From: Gymnogyps californianus
Taxonomy: Eukaryota > Chordata > Aves > Accipitriformes > Cathartidae
DNA: 64,000 nucleotides
Direction of reading: 5' to 3'
Assembly: GCF_018139145.2 (NCBI RefSeq)
Contig: NC_059477.1
Span: forward strand, 42,655,502-42,719,501
Part shown: piece by piece, positions 34,008 through 46,000 of the stretch
Layout of the letters: each line of letters opens with the position of its first letter
How positions within the stretch are numbered: position 1 is the first letter of the stretch
Notes under the pieces: model-generated
What the model saw: the letters and a program-made list of their open reading frames with translations, nothing else
Database searches by the model: none
Told to the model about the DNA's origin: nothing
Program-made: the position numbers and the translations under genes

Positions 34008-35607
34008 TTTTCAGTTTGTTTCATAATCACTGCAGATAGAAAAGGAAAGCAAAGAACAAGAAAAGTAGTTGAGTACCAAAAGGTTTGCAGATCATTAGAC
34101 ATAGTGATAGTAATAGCTGGTGTTACCTTCTCTCATAAAATAGAACAGAGAGAGGAAATACAGATCTGACAAAGAAACAAAACCCTAAATAAAGCTTTTT
34201 TGACATTGGATTAGAAGACACATTTCTATCTAGTGATGTTTGTTTTACATAGCATTTATTCAGTTGAGACAAATGTAGGTGCACAGCGAGAAGCAACGTT
34301 CCCGTGCCCCGAACAGAGCACCTTCCTCTCTCCTCACGGTCACGCCATGCCCTGTGCGATGCTGCTGTGCAGCTTTGTGTGGAGCACGGCGGCCCCTCTC
34401 TTTTTCATGGAAATGTACACCATAACGGTTGAGGGAGTCCATGCTGCTCCTGTGCTGTTAACCCACCTCCGCGCACCAGTGTGGCACATCTTTTCTTTTC
34501 GTGGCATCCTTGGGTGAAATTTGTGGATCGTGTCCCAAAAATCCCTTGTAGCCATGTAGGCTCTGCATCTGCTGTCTTGGGAAGAGCTTGGACGAGTCGC
34601 TGTGCCAGCCCTGTGACTTTCAAAATTGACATTACATGGAAAGACTCTCAGGGTCAGTGGTCGAGCTGTCTTCCTGCTGACTTGGTAGTGGGCACCAGCT
34701 GGAGCAGCCACCTGCTCTTTCTTTGCAGCCAGTTTTGTAATTATCAGCCATCTATACAGACACATTCCTGGGGGTCCTCATTTGGTGCCCTGGGGTCCTG
34801 TCAGCGCTGCGAAGGACAGGGGCTCGGAAGTAAAGGTGGTGGTGCAATCCCAGAGCATAAGCAAGCTGCAAAAGAATGAGTTATTTCCAATTTTCAGGAG
34901 TAGTAGTGGGATTTGGTGTCAGTAGGTAATAAAAAGTGCTTACCCTAAGTGAGTTATCTCTGAAAATATGTTAGTAATATCAGTTTAGACTGTTGGGGAT
35001 TTTTCTTCTTGCTAACACTCAACAAGAGAGTGAAAGGCATTTGCCATTTCTGTTAAGTAAATGTGAGCCTGAGTTTAGTGATCCTTTATCTGGGAATAGT
35101 TTTACAATGGGATGAGCTGTGCTTTGGTCAGTTTTGCCACGTTTTGTTTTTGACCATCAAGGCGTAAGTTAACACTGCTCAGGGGATCCAGGCACGCTTT
35201 ATTTTATTTTTGGGGGGGTCTCTCAGCAATGGTTTGAGGTTAGCCTCTCTCTTTTCCCAGGCTGTTGCAACATGCTATCCCATTCTTTAGGACATGATAG
35301 ATGATGGCATAACGTAATACTTCGTTCATAATATCATTGTGTATCTTATAACTGTAGAACTATATAATAAGTTTAGGGATACATATGAAAGGTTTCTATT
35401 TTCTAGCCATTGCATAAGAGTTAGATTTGTGTATATGCAATTTATGATTTATTTTCAGGAAGGATGGAAATTTTGTCCCTGTGGTAGCTTCTCTTGAGTA
35501 ATCAGTTTCATCCTTCATATTTCCTGTGTTTTCTTTTTCAGCAGAATACAGTCTCTTTAGAAGAGTTCAATTTACATTTAATTCATGTTCATTTCTGTAT
35601 ATATTCA

Positions 35608-35680
35608 TGGTCAAATTCTGGTTTTAGTTAACTTATAGACAACTTCATTGACGTCAAGAGAAGCTGGATGCATGTAACAG
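35608..35680 (+). repeat. Ancient amniote repeat relic containing a full CRE (TGACGTCA)
   Basis: GGTCAAATTCTGGTTTTAGT followed by ACTTCATTGACGTCAAGAG and CTGGATGCA resembles the dispersed 'CCAAATTCTG ... CATTGACTTCAATGG ... CTGGATTTA' sequence I know from reptile and bird genomes. The family name is uncertain. TGACGTCA at 35649-35656 is a perfect cAMP-response-element palindrome and differs by one base from the usual TGACTTCA of the relic. Confidence 0.4.
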
Positions 35681-36116
35681 TATGGCTCTCCATGATTTTA
35701 TGCATTTATTGCTTTCGTTTTGGCTCACAGATGCAGATCTCTGGTGTCTGCCATTACAAAGAACAGATGCCCCTCATTTCAGACCCAAATTTATTCCTAT
35801 CCCACACAGATCTGGTTAGTGTTCTTGCCCTGTTATTGTTGTACGCCGCGCAAATGCATTTGAAGTTGGAGGTCAAGGAATAGAGTACAAACAATGCTAT
35901 ATGTTTAAATTTTGCAATCTTATAATATTAAGTTTCTTGCTTTGCTCTTTCCACATTCTTTGTTTGGGGTTCTTTCGCTTGGGAGAAAGCTAGGGACTTG
36001 GTTCACATTTGTGTATTTGTATGTGTTTGCGTTTGTTGTCCTGTATTTAGTGACGTGTTTTTGGGTGCTGGGATACACATTTGTCACTTTCAAAATGAAG
36101 TGGCTTTAAAAGCATG

Positions 36117-36195
36117 GACCAAATTCTGTTCCCTGGCTAGGTACAGATTTGCAGACTTGCATAGATGTAAATGAATTTGGAATTGCACCTTTCAG
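36117..36195 (+). repeat. Ancient amniote repeat relic (same group)
   Basis: GGACCAAATTCTGTTCCCTG with a later GATGTAAATGAATTTGGAATTGCACC (36165-36190) recalls the same 'CCAAATTCTG ... GTGTAAAT' dispersed element. It is degenerate, and the assignment rests on memory of its typical motifs. Confidence 0.35.
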
Positions 36196-36522
36196 CTTTG
36201 ATGCTGTCCCACTTCTTTGATATCTTATTTTCAAAGCAGAGTGACCTGTGAGCACTGCCTGTGTGCCCCGAAGGTATTGCATGTGCACTGGGCAGGGCCA
36301 GGAGCAGCGGGACCCTTCCCTTCGTGCTGGAATTGCTCTTGCAGATGTGCAGTGTCCGAACCTGCTGGCACATGGCGGGGGTGCAAGCTGAAAACGGGCT
36401 GTTGGTTCTCCTGGTGGGATGCTCTGAACTGTGAAGTGGAAGCCCAAAAGGAATAGCTCTTTAGTTGGCATGAGGGTAACACCTTCTGAATCAAGTATGG
36501 CTGGATTAAGTATCAGCCCTCC

Positions 36523-36535
36523 AAAAAAAAAAAAA
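36523..36535. repeat. A13 run with A/C-rich tail
   Basis: Thirteen A residues followed by CAAACCCCCAAACAAAACC. It is a low-complexity A/C tract with no attached retroposon body recognised. Confidence 0.8.
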
Positions 36536-37839
36536 CAAACCCCCAAACAAAACCAAACCTTTTTAACACTTAAAAAAAATTAAATAATACTTTGCATCTG
36601 AGTTCCTGGAGAAGAGCAGGAGGGGATTTGCAGCAGTTGTGACGTGGTTCCTGTTTGACCACAGAAAATCTGTCCAAGCTGCTGGGCTCTGTCCTCACTC
36701 AACCCTTGCCTGCGTGGGCCATGCCTGATGGATGCGGTGGGCCTTTCGATTCTTGGCATCTGCAGAAGGTGCTGGCAAAGATGGCATTAGTGCCGTCTGT
36801 CACGCCGATTTCAACACAAATGCTTGCAGGCTGCTGTACTGGAGCACGCTGTGTGCACCCTCGCGGCAGTTGTCGGTGCTGGCACGGGGATCTTCACCAG
36901 TCGTGCCACTTCGTGCCCTTGAAGCACCTCTCTGCTTTTGCCTTTAGATGAGTAAAATGGGGGTCTCAGAGAAAGCAGCAGAAATCTCATCTTGGGAGCC
37001 ATTAGGCGTTAGGATGGGCGTAGCCACTTCAGACAGTCTTGCATCCCTTTAGTGTGATGAACGTGAAGATTTGGCAAGGCTTCTGCAAGAGATGGGCTGG
37101 GGTCTGGGGAAAGTGGCAGAACCGTAGCACTGCAGGGCCGTGGTGGCGGTGGGATGGTGGCAGGACAGCCGGGGCTGCCTGCAGCCACCTTGTGCCTGCG
37201 CCTGTTCCACTCCGGACATGCGTGCTTGCAACGGGATCACGGGAATGGCGGGGGGGGGGACTGGAGCAAGGCAGAAATCGGCTGTCTCCTTCCCTTCTTC
37301 TCTTTATTACTAGGGGTAATTTATAGATGCTGATACAAAAGCTCCCTGTTGAAGCCTCATTGAGTTTAATGAAGTGAGTTTGCTGTGCTTGGAAATGAAA
37401 TAAAAACCCTAACAAGTCAGTAACCTTCAAATGAACAAGAGGGTGATTAAAATGCTTTATTCTGAACTGCCTGGGATTCTGAGCCATTTACCAGATATAC
37501 TTACTGATTAAATAGAGTCCTAACTAAAAATTAAGGATCAGCAAAAGATTGTATTTCAAAAAATAATAAAAAAGGATACTGATACCAGGGGAGTAACATC
37601 TTTCCTGAACCACTTTTCCAGAATCGCACCATAAACCCGTTGGTGCTTCCAAGTCAGACCACATGTCTGAACATATACTTTTTGCATTTTTTGCGCTGGG
37701 ATAACTGTAAATACCCGCCTGCATTCACGGAAAGGCGTTTCACAGGAGCTGCTTCCTTCTGTGAAATTACAACTTCAGCACTGGACTTGCCTAAACATAT
37801 TCTTGTCCCCAGAGCTGCTTGTGTCTTGCTGTCCCGCTG

Positions 37840-37990
37840 GCAGGGGAGCCCCGGTGCCGAGTCTCGGGAAGGGGGATGCCGCGTGACTGGGGGTGCCGGC
37901 AGGGCTGCCGTGGTACGGCGGCACGGCTTGGCCAAAACCGCGGGGGGGGGGGGGGGGGGAACCGAAGGGGCACGGAGCAGGTTGGAAATC
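37840..37990. other. Small intronic CpG-rich cluster ending in G18
   Basis: Roughly sixteen CpGs fall in about 150 bases inside otherwise CpG-poor intron. G18 at 37942-37959 is followed by ACCGAAGGGG. The segment is too short to be a standard CpG island. It could be an intronic promoter or enhancer, a GC-rich retained insertion, or a collapsed repeat at the G-run. Confidence 0.55.
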
Positions 37991-38179
37991 CGGGCTCTGT
38001 ATCTGGATATCTGCTTTGGGAGGTGAATGCTGTAATACCCCGGCCTCGGTTACAGCTGAGGACCTTTACAAAGTCTGGAGCATTAACATATTAATAAATC
38101 TCAGCTGTAAAGATAAAACAAGCTTAACTTTCCCTGGTTCCCCTCAAATTCAGAAAATATTGTAATGCACATATCCATC

Positions 38180-38245
38180 TTAATAAAACATTTAGAGATC
38201 TGAGGATGAAAAGTAAAATGTGAGTGCAAAATCATTATTGTAAAG
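38180..38245 (+). repeat. MIR-like (CORE-SINE) 3' relic
   Basis: TAAAACATTTAGAGATCTGA then GGATGAAAAGTAAAATGTGA then GTGCAAAATCATTATTGT follows the order of the 3' end of amniote MIR-type elements ('AAAGCGCTTTGAGATC..GGATGAAAAGCGCTATATAAG..GCAAAATTATTATT'). It is a good ordered match but short and diverged. Confidence 0.5.
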
Positions 38246-38431
38246 TAAAATCTCAGTGGAAAACCTTACTACTGTAAGGTAGGTGTAGTCCTTTCAAAAA
38301 ATAATGTATTTTGTGGAGCCATTAACAGTGAACTCAGGAATGTTAATTTCTGTATGATTGTCATAGGCAAGGGATATTATCTGTAATAATTATGTGGATT
38401 ACACATAATAGCAGAAATAATATTAGCCTGA

Positions 38432-38500
38432 ATTCAGCCAAGCACACTCTGATTTAACTTGATGAGAATGACATAGATTTAAAGTCTGAAATCAGGCCTT
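38432..38500 (+). repeat. Ancient amniote repeat relic, 'CTGAATTCAGC' type
   Basis: CTGAATTCAGCCAAGCACAC, then TTTAACTTGATGAGAATGAC and ATAGATTTAAAGTCTG, recall a dispersed reptile/bird sequence whose intact form reads 'GAATTCAGCAAAGCAC..TAACTTTAAGCA..GTCCCATTGA..TTAAAGTTAAGC'. It is diverged, and the family name is not known to me. Confidence 0.35.
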
Positions 38501-41500
38501 TGCGAAATGGGCAGCTGGGCTCATGTTCAAGTCTCCGCCTGCATCAGAGCTTCTGTAGAGATTGCTAATTCTGGTTTTATTTAAGCAGCGTAAAAATGCA
38601 TCAAAGGTGCCTTTTTGAAAAGAGGCAGTGAATTCTGACTCGGGTGTTTGGTTGAAGCATGAGCTGCTTTTGAAGATGTGTTGTAAGAGAATGCAGGACT
38701 TCTAAGTGACTTGAAGAAACGTAAACCACTTCAAATTGTAGTGACTTGAAAACAGTTTTGTGAATTCTTGAGATGTTGCGTTGCTGGATTTTTGGGTGTT
38801 TTTATATGCAAAGTGCTCCACTCCGATGCCGAGAGGATGAGGCTCTGACAGGCTTTGATGTGGTTGCACGAACACGCGCTCTCGTGTTCGGTTGCATAGC
38901 TGTTTGCTTTTCTAGCAGATGAAGTGAAAGGAGGAAAGCGAGCCTGGACTTCTTCAACCCCTTACATTTAGAGGAGACGTGTAGTCAGTTCGGTTTTTAT
39001 TTCCTATTGGACATCTGGAAAAACCCTTTTAAATGCGTTTCTGATTCGTCACTAAATGTCCCCTTTGTGGAGAGGAGCCTGTAGATTACCTGGCATGGGG
39101 CTGGCCCCGGGGTGGAGGCTCCAGGAGATGTTGCTTTGGCTCCTGGCCCAAGGCAGTTGATGCATAAGCTCTTGATCCAAAACCAGTAGGGAGATTTGCA
39201 GCGGCAGGCTGGGAAACTAAAAGTGAAAGAAAACCGCAAGCCCTTCTCATCTATAGACAAAACTCCCCTGTGCGGGGATCCGGGCAGAGAGGAGTTGGGT
39301 GGCGAGGGAGCTGCAGGGAGCGCCGGCGAGGAGGATCTCCTGGGCTTTGTGATCCTTGTGAGCACTTTAAAAGACCTTGGTCACGGGGCAGCATGTTGCT
39401 GGATGCTCACCTTGGAAAGAAGGTGTATACCAGCCTCACGTTTTCCCTCCTTTCCTTTGCTTGATTATCTGAGGGAGCTGGAGTTTGAGGAAGCATTTTT
39501 TTTCTTTTGCTCGGCCTCTGTCCCCTGTGAGATTGGGTGGGAGCAGGCTCTGCTTGCTGGGGAGCACCAGGAGCTGCCTCCTGTGCCACCCTCCTACCAG
39601 CACACCCTATGGTCCCCTCCCTGGGGCTCGGTGGGTGACAGATGCAGAGTGGCCAAAAGAAGACAAGGAAGAGGGGGAAAACTCATGAATCTTCAGCATC
39701 ACCAACACTTTCCCTCCACATTTTTGAGATCTCTGTCTTCCAGTCAGGAGTAATTTTTAGACCAGCACAATGTTGTGTCAGGAGCCCGCTGACAGCTGAT
39801 GGATGAGGCACGAGACCAGAGTCCCTAGGTGGGAAAATGTGGTGCTGCACCATAGGGGAGGGATTTCAACGGGTCAAGAAAGTTACTTTTTTGGTGGAAA
39901 TCTGTTGGTGTTTAGAGGTTGCTGCAGTGAAAAAGTCCCCCTTGCTGCTTGGGATGACAGTTAGTGAGTGACTACATTACCTTGCTTGCAGGTTTCATTG
40001 AACTGTTCGATGCAGTCATTATCTGTGTCTTTGCAGCTCGCGGTAAACTGGGCTCCCAAGGGAGGGTGGGCGCTCCAGTGAATGTGGAGTGGATTTGCCA
40101 CATCATACGATAACTGTGGGCCAGAATTACTCATTATTCCTTAATTAGCTATACAGCCAGGGAAACTTTGTTACCTTTAAATTTACCATTTATGCTGCCA
40201 TTGATGGCAGTGACACAACTCCGTCCCAGTTGTTTCCTCTTGTACCTTCCAGTCCCCAAGTGATGTGGCTCTGGGTTTTGACTTCCCCTTGTCTGAAGGC
40301 AGAGCAGAGAGACAGCAAAGTGGAAGGTCTTCTCACAGCGTGTGCCAAACAGCCCGTGTATTGCTGCACCAGCTGCGTGTTACGTTTCAGACAACATGAT
40401 GGGCCAAACCCTGGGTTCAGCTGTGATCCTGCACCCTCTCTAGAGCTGGCAGGAGATGCTGGCACTATTGGAGTATCAGTAGACACAGAACTGGCGTGAG
40501 GGAGAGGCCAGAGTGGGAGCCCTGTTGGGTTGCTATGTTGGTGCTCACCAGAAGCGCTGCAGGTCTGAGCCGCTTCTGAGCCGCTGAGACTATTTTCCTG
40601 CATGTCTCTGGATAAGATGGAGGCAAGGGAAGAGGCACAACATGAACTTCCTCCCCCAAATTTTCCATAAGGCTTCAGCAATGCTTTAAAGTCAACCCAG
40701 AGCTGCAGTCAGTGGGTGTAACTGCAGTGGCTTCAGGAGGGCTTCCCGGAGATAGCAGAAAGGAGGTTTTAAGGGGGTAACTGAGGGGTGCGGGTTTTGT
40801 GCACGTTTCAGAGACACCCCTACCCACTCACGCTGCGAAACGTCGGACCGGCCAAGTACGAAACAGCAGAAGCACGCCTGGATTTTCTTGTTTCAGAGAT
40901 TATGTTAAGTGTTGCTTAAATGAAAAGGCTTTATTTTCTTACACCCACGTGTGTGTTTACTTCCTTCATACCTTCTGGAGTTGAAAGGGCTCTTTCATTA
41001 AAAAAAATTCCCCTGCAAACCAACACTTTTGTTGTGGTTTTGTATGATGATGGACCAGTGAGTGTGTGTCTGCGTTTCCACTAAGAGCTCGGCGGATCCT
41101 GGGATCCATGGGCTCCTTTCTGTCCCTGTGCCATTGAGTCAACATGTGCCGGTGACTTGATGATGGTTCCTATGGGAACGGGTTATGGATCCTCCTAACG
41201 AGGGGAGGAGGAGTGGGCAGAGGGACGAGGGCTTCTGCTGAAACGTGGCCAGGATTTCAAGGAAAACATGATGGCACGAGTACTTGAGCATGTGTTTGTG
41301 CTCTATTGAGCACTGCTGCTCCTGGTTTTCTATGGGCTATCACTAATATTGCTGTTTTTAAGTAAGATGAGAGGGGGGACAGACAGACGGAGCAGTGATG
41401 CCAGCTCCTTGCTGGGTCTGGTGCAGGCTATAAAATGAGGTCAAACTCGCCTTACAATTTGGTTTCCAGAAGCAGTGTGTAACATGGGAACAGTGTTTTG

Positions 41501-42596
41501 TGTTGTCTGTCAAACTTGTCCCCCGGAAGCCTGTGCCAGGTTTGGGTTGTGTAAAAATGCTTTGTTACAACCTGACAATAAGTGCTGCTGTCACCCGCAG
41601 GGGACTTTGCAAGCAGGCACTACACCTATCGGGCTGCTCCTGTCAAGGTGCCTTGATTAAATTTTTATCCCTTCCTTCTTTCCTTCCTAAGTGCCCGAGG
41701 AAACACAGGGACAGCATCCACTGCAGGGTCGGAGCTCAGGCATGCTCAGCACCTCGTGCCACCTCAGCATTGCTACTAACACTGTTAGTGTTTTGCTGGA
41801 CCACCTCGGGCCTGCCTCATCGGGGGACACCTCTCGGTGTCTTCATAGGTCATCGTCTTGGCAAGCGCTTTGGTCCATTTCCGTGCAGTTGATTTTTTGG
41901 CAAATAAGAAAATTGTGACTTTAATAATAAAGATGTAACCCCTCAGAAATACAAGACCCTTCCTGGTAGTACTTGAATGTTTGCTTCTATATTGTTTCAG
42001 AGAAATTAAAATAACCTCCGGTCAGTTGGGAGGGTTTGCAGTGAAAGGCCTGTGTCTATAAGATTTGCTCCTGGAATTTTTCATCATAAAATGTAAGAAA
42101 AAAATCAAAGGCATAAAGTGTGCATCTGTGCTTGTGATGCAAATAAATTAGTGTAAGAAAATAAGAGAGAAAACAGGTTAGTGTTGATACTATTCTGGAA
42201 ACAGTTTTGTCATTATATATGTGGGTGCGTCTGTTTTTATTATGAACAAGTCTCCTATTTTAAAGATTATGCCAGTAAATAAAGGGAAATGTCATTGTCT
42301 CAGATCGATAAAGACCAAGTACCCAAACCTCGCTAACATCCTGCACAGGCCAGATACTCAGTAGTGCTCAGTGAGGATTGCAACGCAATAATCAAATTTA
42401 GGATGGGAGCTGAACAGTTAGGACCCATGCCTGACATCTCTCTCAAATCAGATAGGTAATTTAAGCTCCAGTGATGCAGTGAACCCCTTGTGTCCTTGTG
42501 CCAGTAATTCTGGTGATGTGTAGAAGGATGCGAATCCCAGCCCGTGACATTTGCTGTGTGTTAGGAGACTGTCGAGGCTCAGGGACTTGCAGTGGC

Positions 42597-42665
42597 ACTG
42601 GGGCTGGAAGGGACCTGAGGATGTCTCTGGTCCTCCTGCTCAAAGTGGGGTCAAGACTAAAATCA
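42597..42665 (-). repeat. CR1 LINE 3'-end fragment
   Basis: CTGGGGCTGGAAGGGACCTG, AGGATGTCTCTGGTCCTCCT and GCTCAAAGTGGGGTCAAGAC match, in order, the reverse complement of the CR1 3' region (typical form 'GGTTGGAAGGGACCT..GATCATCTAGTCCAACCCCCTGCTCAAAGCAGGGTCAA'). The octamer tail and the rest of the element are missing. CR1 is the dominant LINE in birds and other reptiles, which supports the taxonomic reading. Confidence 0.65.
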
Positions 42666-42992
42666 GACCATGAGATATTATTGAGCATGAGAAGAACACT
42701 GCCTTTCTGCTGCTGCTGTATTTGATGATCTTGAGGAAAGAATGCAAACAGGGAGGGCTTTTCTAAAACTTTATACTTACTTTTTTCCCCTTTGGCCCAG
42801 CTGCACATACAGCTTTTGGGGCTTGGTGATGCTTGTTCTCCTGGAGTTGTGACTGGGTGGTTTACAGTGCTGCAGAGCATTGCTTGTATGAAAACCTTTA
42901 CTGCAAATGAGCCAGCAAACACGTTTCCTTTTAAACATTAAAAGTGTGTGTGGGTAAACAACTTTGGAATATGGCTCCAGTAGACAGAAACA

Positions 42993-43006
42993 TTTTTTTT
43001 TTTTTT
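42993..43006. repeat. T14 homopolymer
   Basis: Fourteen T residues followed by CCCTGTCTTCTGGTTACGTT and GCAG. As RNA it would form a long pyrimidine tract, but the first AG after it has no recognisable exon. Confidence 0.85.
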
Positions 43007-46000
43007 CCCTGTCTTCTGGTTACGTTGCAGGAGTCCCTTTCCCAGAGTACAGGAGCATTAGCCAACGCAGCCTCTCCTGATTCATCTCTCGGTTTTACCT
43101 GTGGGAGCACCTTACGTGCTCCTTTAAGAGGTCTGGTGTCGCTGGAGGTGCTTGTCTCATGTCAGCGCTGGGGCTGCACGTGCCTGCAGTTAGTGTGTTA
43201 CTGGGTTAGTGGCACATCTATATCCTCAGCTGGCACCGAGCGCTGCGTTGCAGAGGTTTAAGATAATTTTGGACAAGCTGCGTGGCATCATGCCATGTTT
43301 TTTCCAGGCTCACCATCGCTCAGTGTCAAGAAGCTCTTTCTGAGCACTAATAACTTCCTGCGGTACGTGCAGAAGGACCGGGGAGGCGTTGGTGGCATGG
43401 GTGGGACAGGGACGCTTCCCTGGGTTCACCTGTGCTCATCCCTTGATATACCTGTGTACATCGCAGCTGTGGATGCGGTACGTGGGCATGAAGGAGTCCT
43501 GCAGCAGGCGAGCGTGCTGGAGGTGGCAGGGAGGGCAGAGCAAAAGTCTGTACGACTATAAACATCCGAAGAGGGCAAGCCGTCTTGCAGAAAGCTGGAA
43601 GAATGGGCCAGATGTTAATGCTCCTGCCATTAAATGTTGCTCAGAGTACCTGGGGAGAAAATTTCAGCCTAGCACTTCCACAAAGTGAGCGACGCCTTTG
43701 TTCAGCTACCTCTGTGCCCAAACAGCCTTCTCGGGTTTGTTTGTAGAGGGTTTCTAGATGTCTGCCTGGGAAATGCTCGGCCCTCAAGGGTATAACAGAA
43801 AAATTAAAGGTTTTCATTTGAGCTGTACGCCTCTCCTCCTTGCTTGTAAATTGCTGGCGATGCACTTTCTTATGGCTTTTAAGCCTTTGGGATAAAACGG
43901 GAAACAATCAGAGGTCAAGTGAAAAAAGAAATAGTTTTGCTGGGGAAGTAAAGAATGAGGCCGGGATGTAGGTCAGATGCACACAGTACAGGACTTCAAG
44001 AGCTATTTTCTACAGCTAAATTGTATTTAGAGACTTTTTGAAGTTCACATCTGGTGAGCAGATTTAAGGTACAAGCCTCTAGTGTTTGCATAGTAGTTTC
44101 TTTGCTTGCTTTCTAAAAATATGACCTGGAGACCTCCCTTTTGGTGAAAATGTTGAGAATCTTGCTGGGCTTCTCTCCCTTGCACATTGCAGAAGTGACT
44201 GTGGAGGCTCCAGAAATGCAGCAGGCAGATTAAGGCTTCCTGTTTTCAGATTACCAACCACCTGCCGCTCAGATTTTGTAAGTCCAGCCCTGGACGAGGG
44301 AGCAGAGAGCCTCCGGGAGCATCCTCAGAGACCTTCGGCATGTCGGATGGTACAGTGTTATCTCCCCATGACCCAGCCACCCGGGAGGGCTGTGGGGCTG
44401 CCCGCTGGCAGCCTGGTGAGAGAGGCAAAGGGATTTGGGTGAAGCCTTTGGGAGGAGAGGAGTGGTAGGAGATCATATGCGTGGGTTATGCCCGATTCTT
44501 CCCTCGCTCCGGTGTTGCTGTCGTGTTTGATCTCGCTGGAGTTGCTCCAGGCTTGCATCAGAGTCAGCCCCAGCTCTCCTTTCCTCCAACAGAAATCTGG
44601 AAGAGCTCTGTTAAAGGCAGCAGAGCAGCAGAAAAATATTTATAGACAGGAAGGGAATCTGGTCTCCCCCCACCCTTTGGCAGAGTAACTATCAGTTTCC
44701 TTAAGATACATGCTTGGCAGCAGGGAAATGTAATTCATCCCAGTGAGTATACTTCTCCTCAGCATTCATCAGATGTAAAATGTCATGGATTTGTCATGTA
44801 ATTTAATTTCTTCCATTCGGATATATGTTAGGAATGAAGTCAGCTGAGGAGATTACAAAAGGAGTATTGATGCTGTGGTCCCCACACATATTTGATGGGA
44901 GGAATGAAATGCCAGTCAGCTGGCAGTGCGTGCTGCGCCGCAGCCCGGGGACCGCCTGCCACGTCTGCCCGTCCCCAATGCCTGGGACTAGCGAGTTGGA
45001 CCAAGAGATGCGATGGATGCAATGTGGACATCCCAAGAAACTGGGAGGTGCAGGTGTTTATTGAGCTCCTGTGCAGGGCTGGGTGCAGGCTCTCTCCAGG
45101 CAGCCCAGGCAGAGCTGCGTGGAAAGCCCCTCGCTGTCCCAGGCAAGCATCCCTACTTGTAGGCTGCAAATGCTGGTTTAAAAAATGTTTGAAAGAATCA
45201 ATAAAAGCATCTTATGAGTTTACTGGGTATTTTGGAAACTGTCACATTCCTCCTGTAAACCGTAGCTGTAGGTTCATGTTTTATTCTGCCTTTGCTTTTA
45301 AGACAAGACAGGCTACGACTTGATGGTGGTTCTGTCACCACTTGTAACATTTGAGGAAAAACCCTGCATTGTTTCTTCACTTTTAATAGGAATATTATTC
45401 ACCTTGAAGCAATGGCAATAATCACTCCTTTCGAAATAGATGAGAACTGAAGTGACTTTATGGGAAGAATTAGAGCAGTGAAAATACTGTTTTATATGTA
45501 ACGAGGATCTGGTTTGAGAAGGGGGATGCTATTGCCTTCATGCAGAGAAATTCTTGGCCAGATCTGCGGTGCCATCAAGCCTACGGGGAGCTGGTTGCGG
45601 TGCCTTCCATCAGCTGAGATCTGTATGGCGCCAGAGGCAATTTTATCTTTTGGCTGCTAGGACTGGGAAGGAGGCTTAGTCCCGCTCCTCCTCCGGCTTG
45701 TCTCAGCCTCAGTGAGTGCGTGGAGTACCAGCTCTGCTTCACAGGAGAGCAGTCAGGTTTCCGAGCCGCCCAGCAGAAAAGTGCCTGGTGCGAGCCCTTG
45801 AGGAGTGGATGATGCTTCAGAGAATGAGATTTGAGGCATAAGCACCCTGGGGAGGAAGGCACAGAGGAGTGAAGCAGGACACAAAGCTGTGATTTGGGTG
45901 TATGGCTTACGGGGAGCCCCATCCTGCACCACTGCTGTGGGTGCCAATAGCTGCGGTGGGTGCTGGGCTGGCCCTGAGCTGGAGGTTGCAAACCAGACCT

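Larger units (their letters stand above)
20001..35000. other. Intron 1 segment with homopolymers and AT-rich unique sequence
   Basis: T18 occurs at 20877-20894, an A-rich tract at 24156-24177 and C14 at 33994-34007. AT-rich, repeat-free stretches (26340-26880, 28340-28960, 31850-32340, 32560-32960) contain many TAAT-type cores and could hold conserved enhancers, but conservation cannot be judged from one sequence. No exon, RNA gene or full transposon is supported. Confidence 0.5.

Noticed and set aside
39196..39753. 185-codon plus-strand frame
   Set aside because: It opens with TTG, crosses a T-rich run encoding consecutive Phe, and has no recognisable domain. Likely chance in a GC-richer patch.
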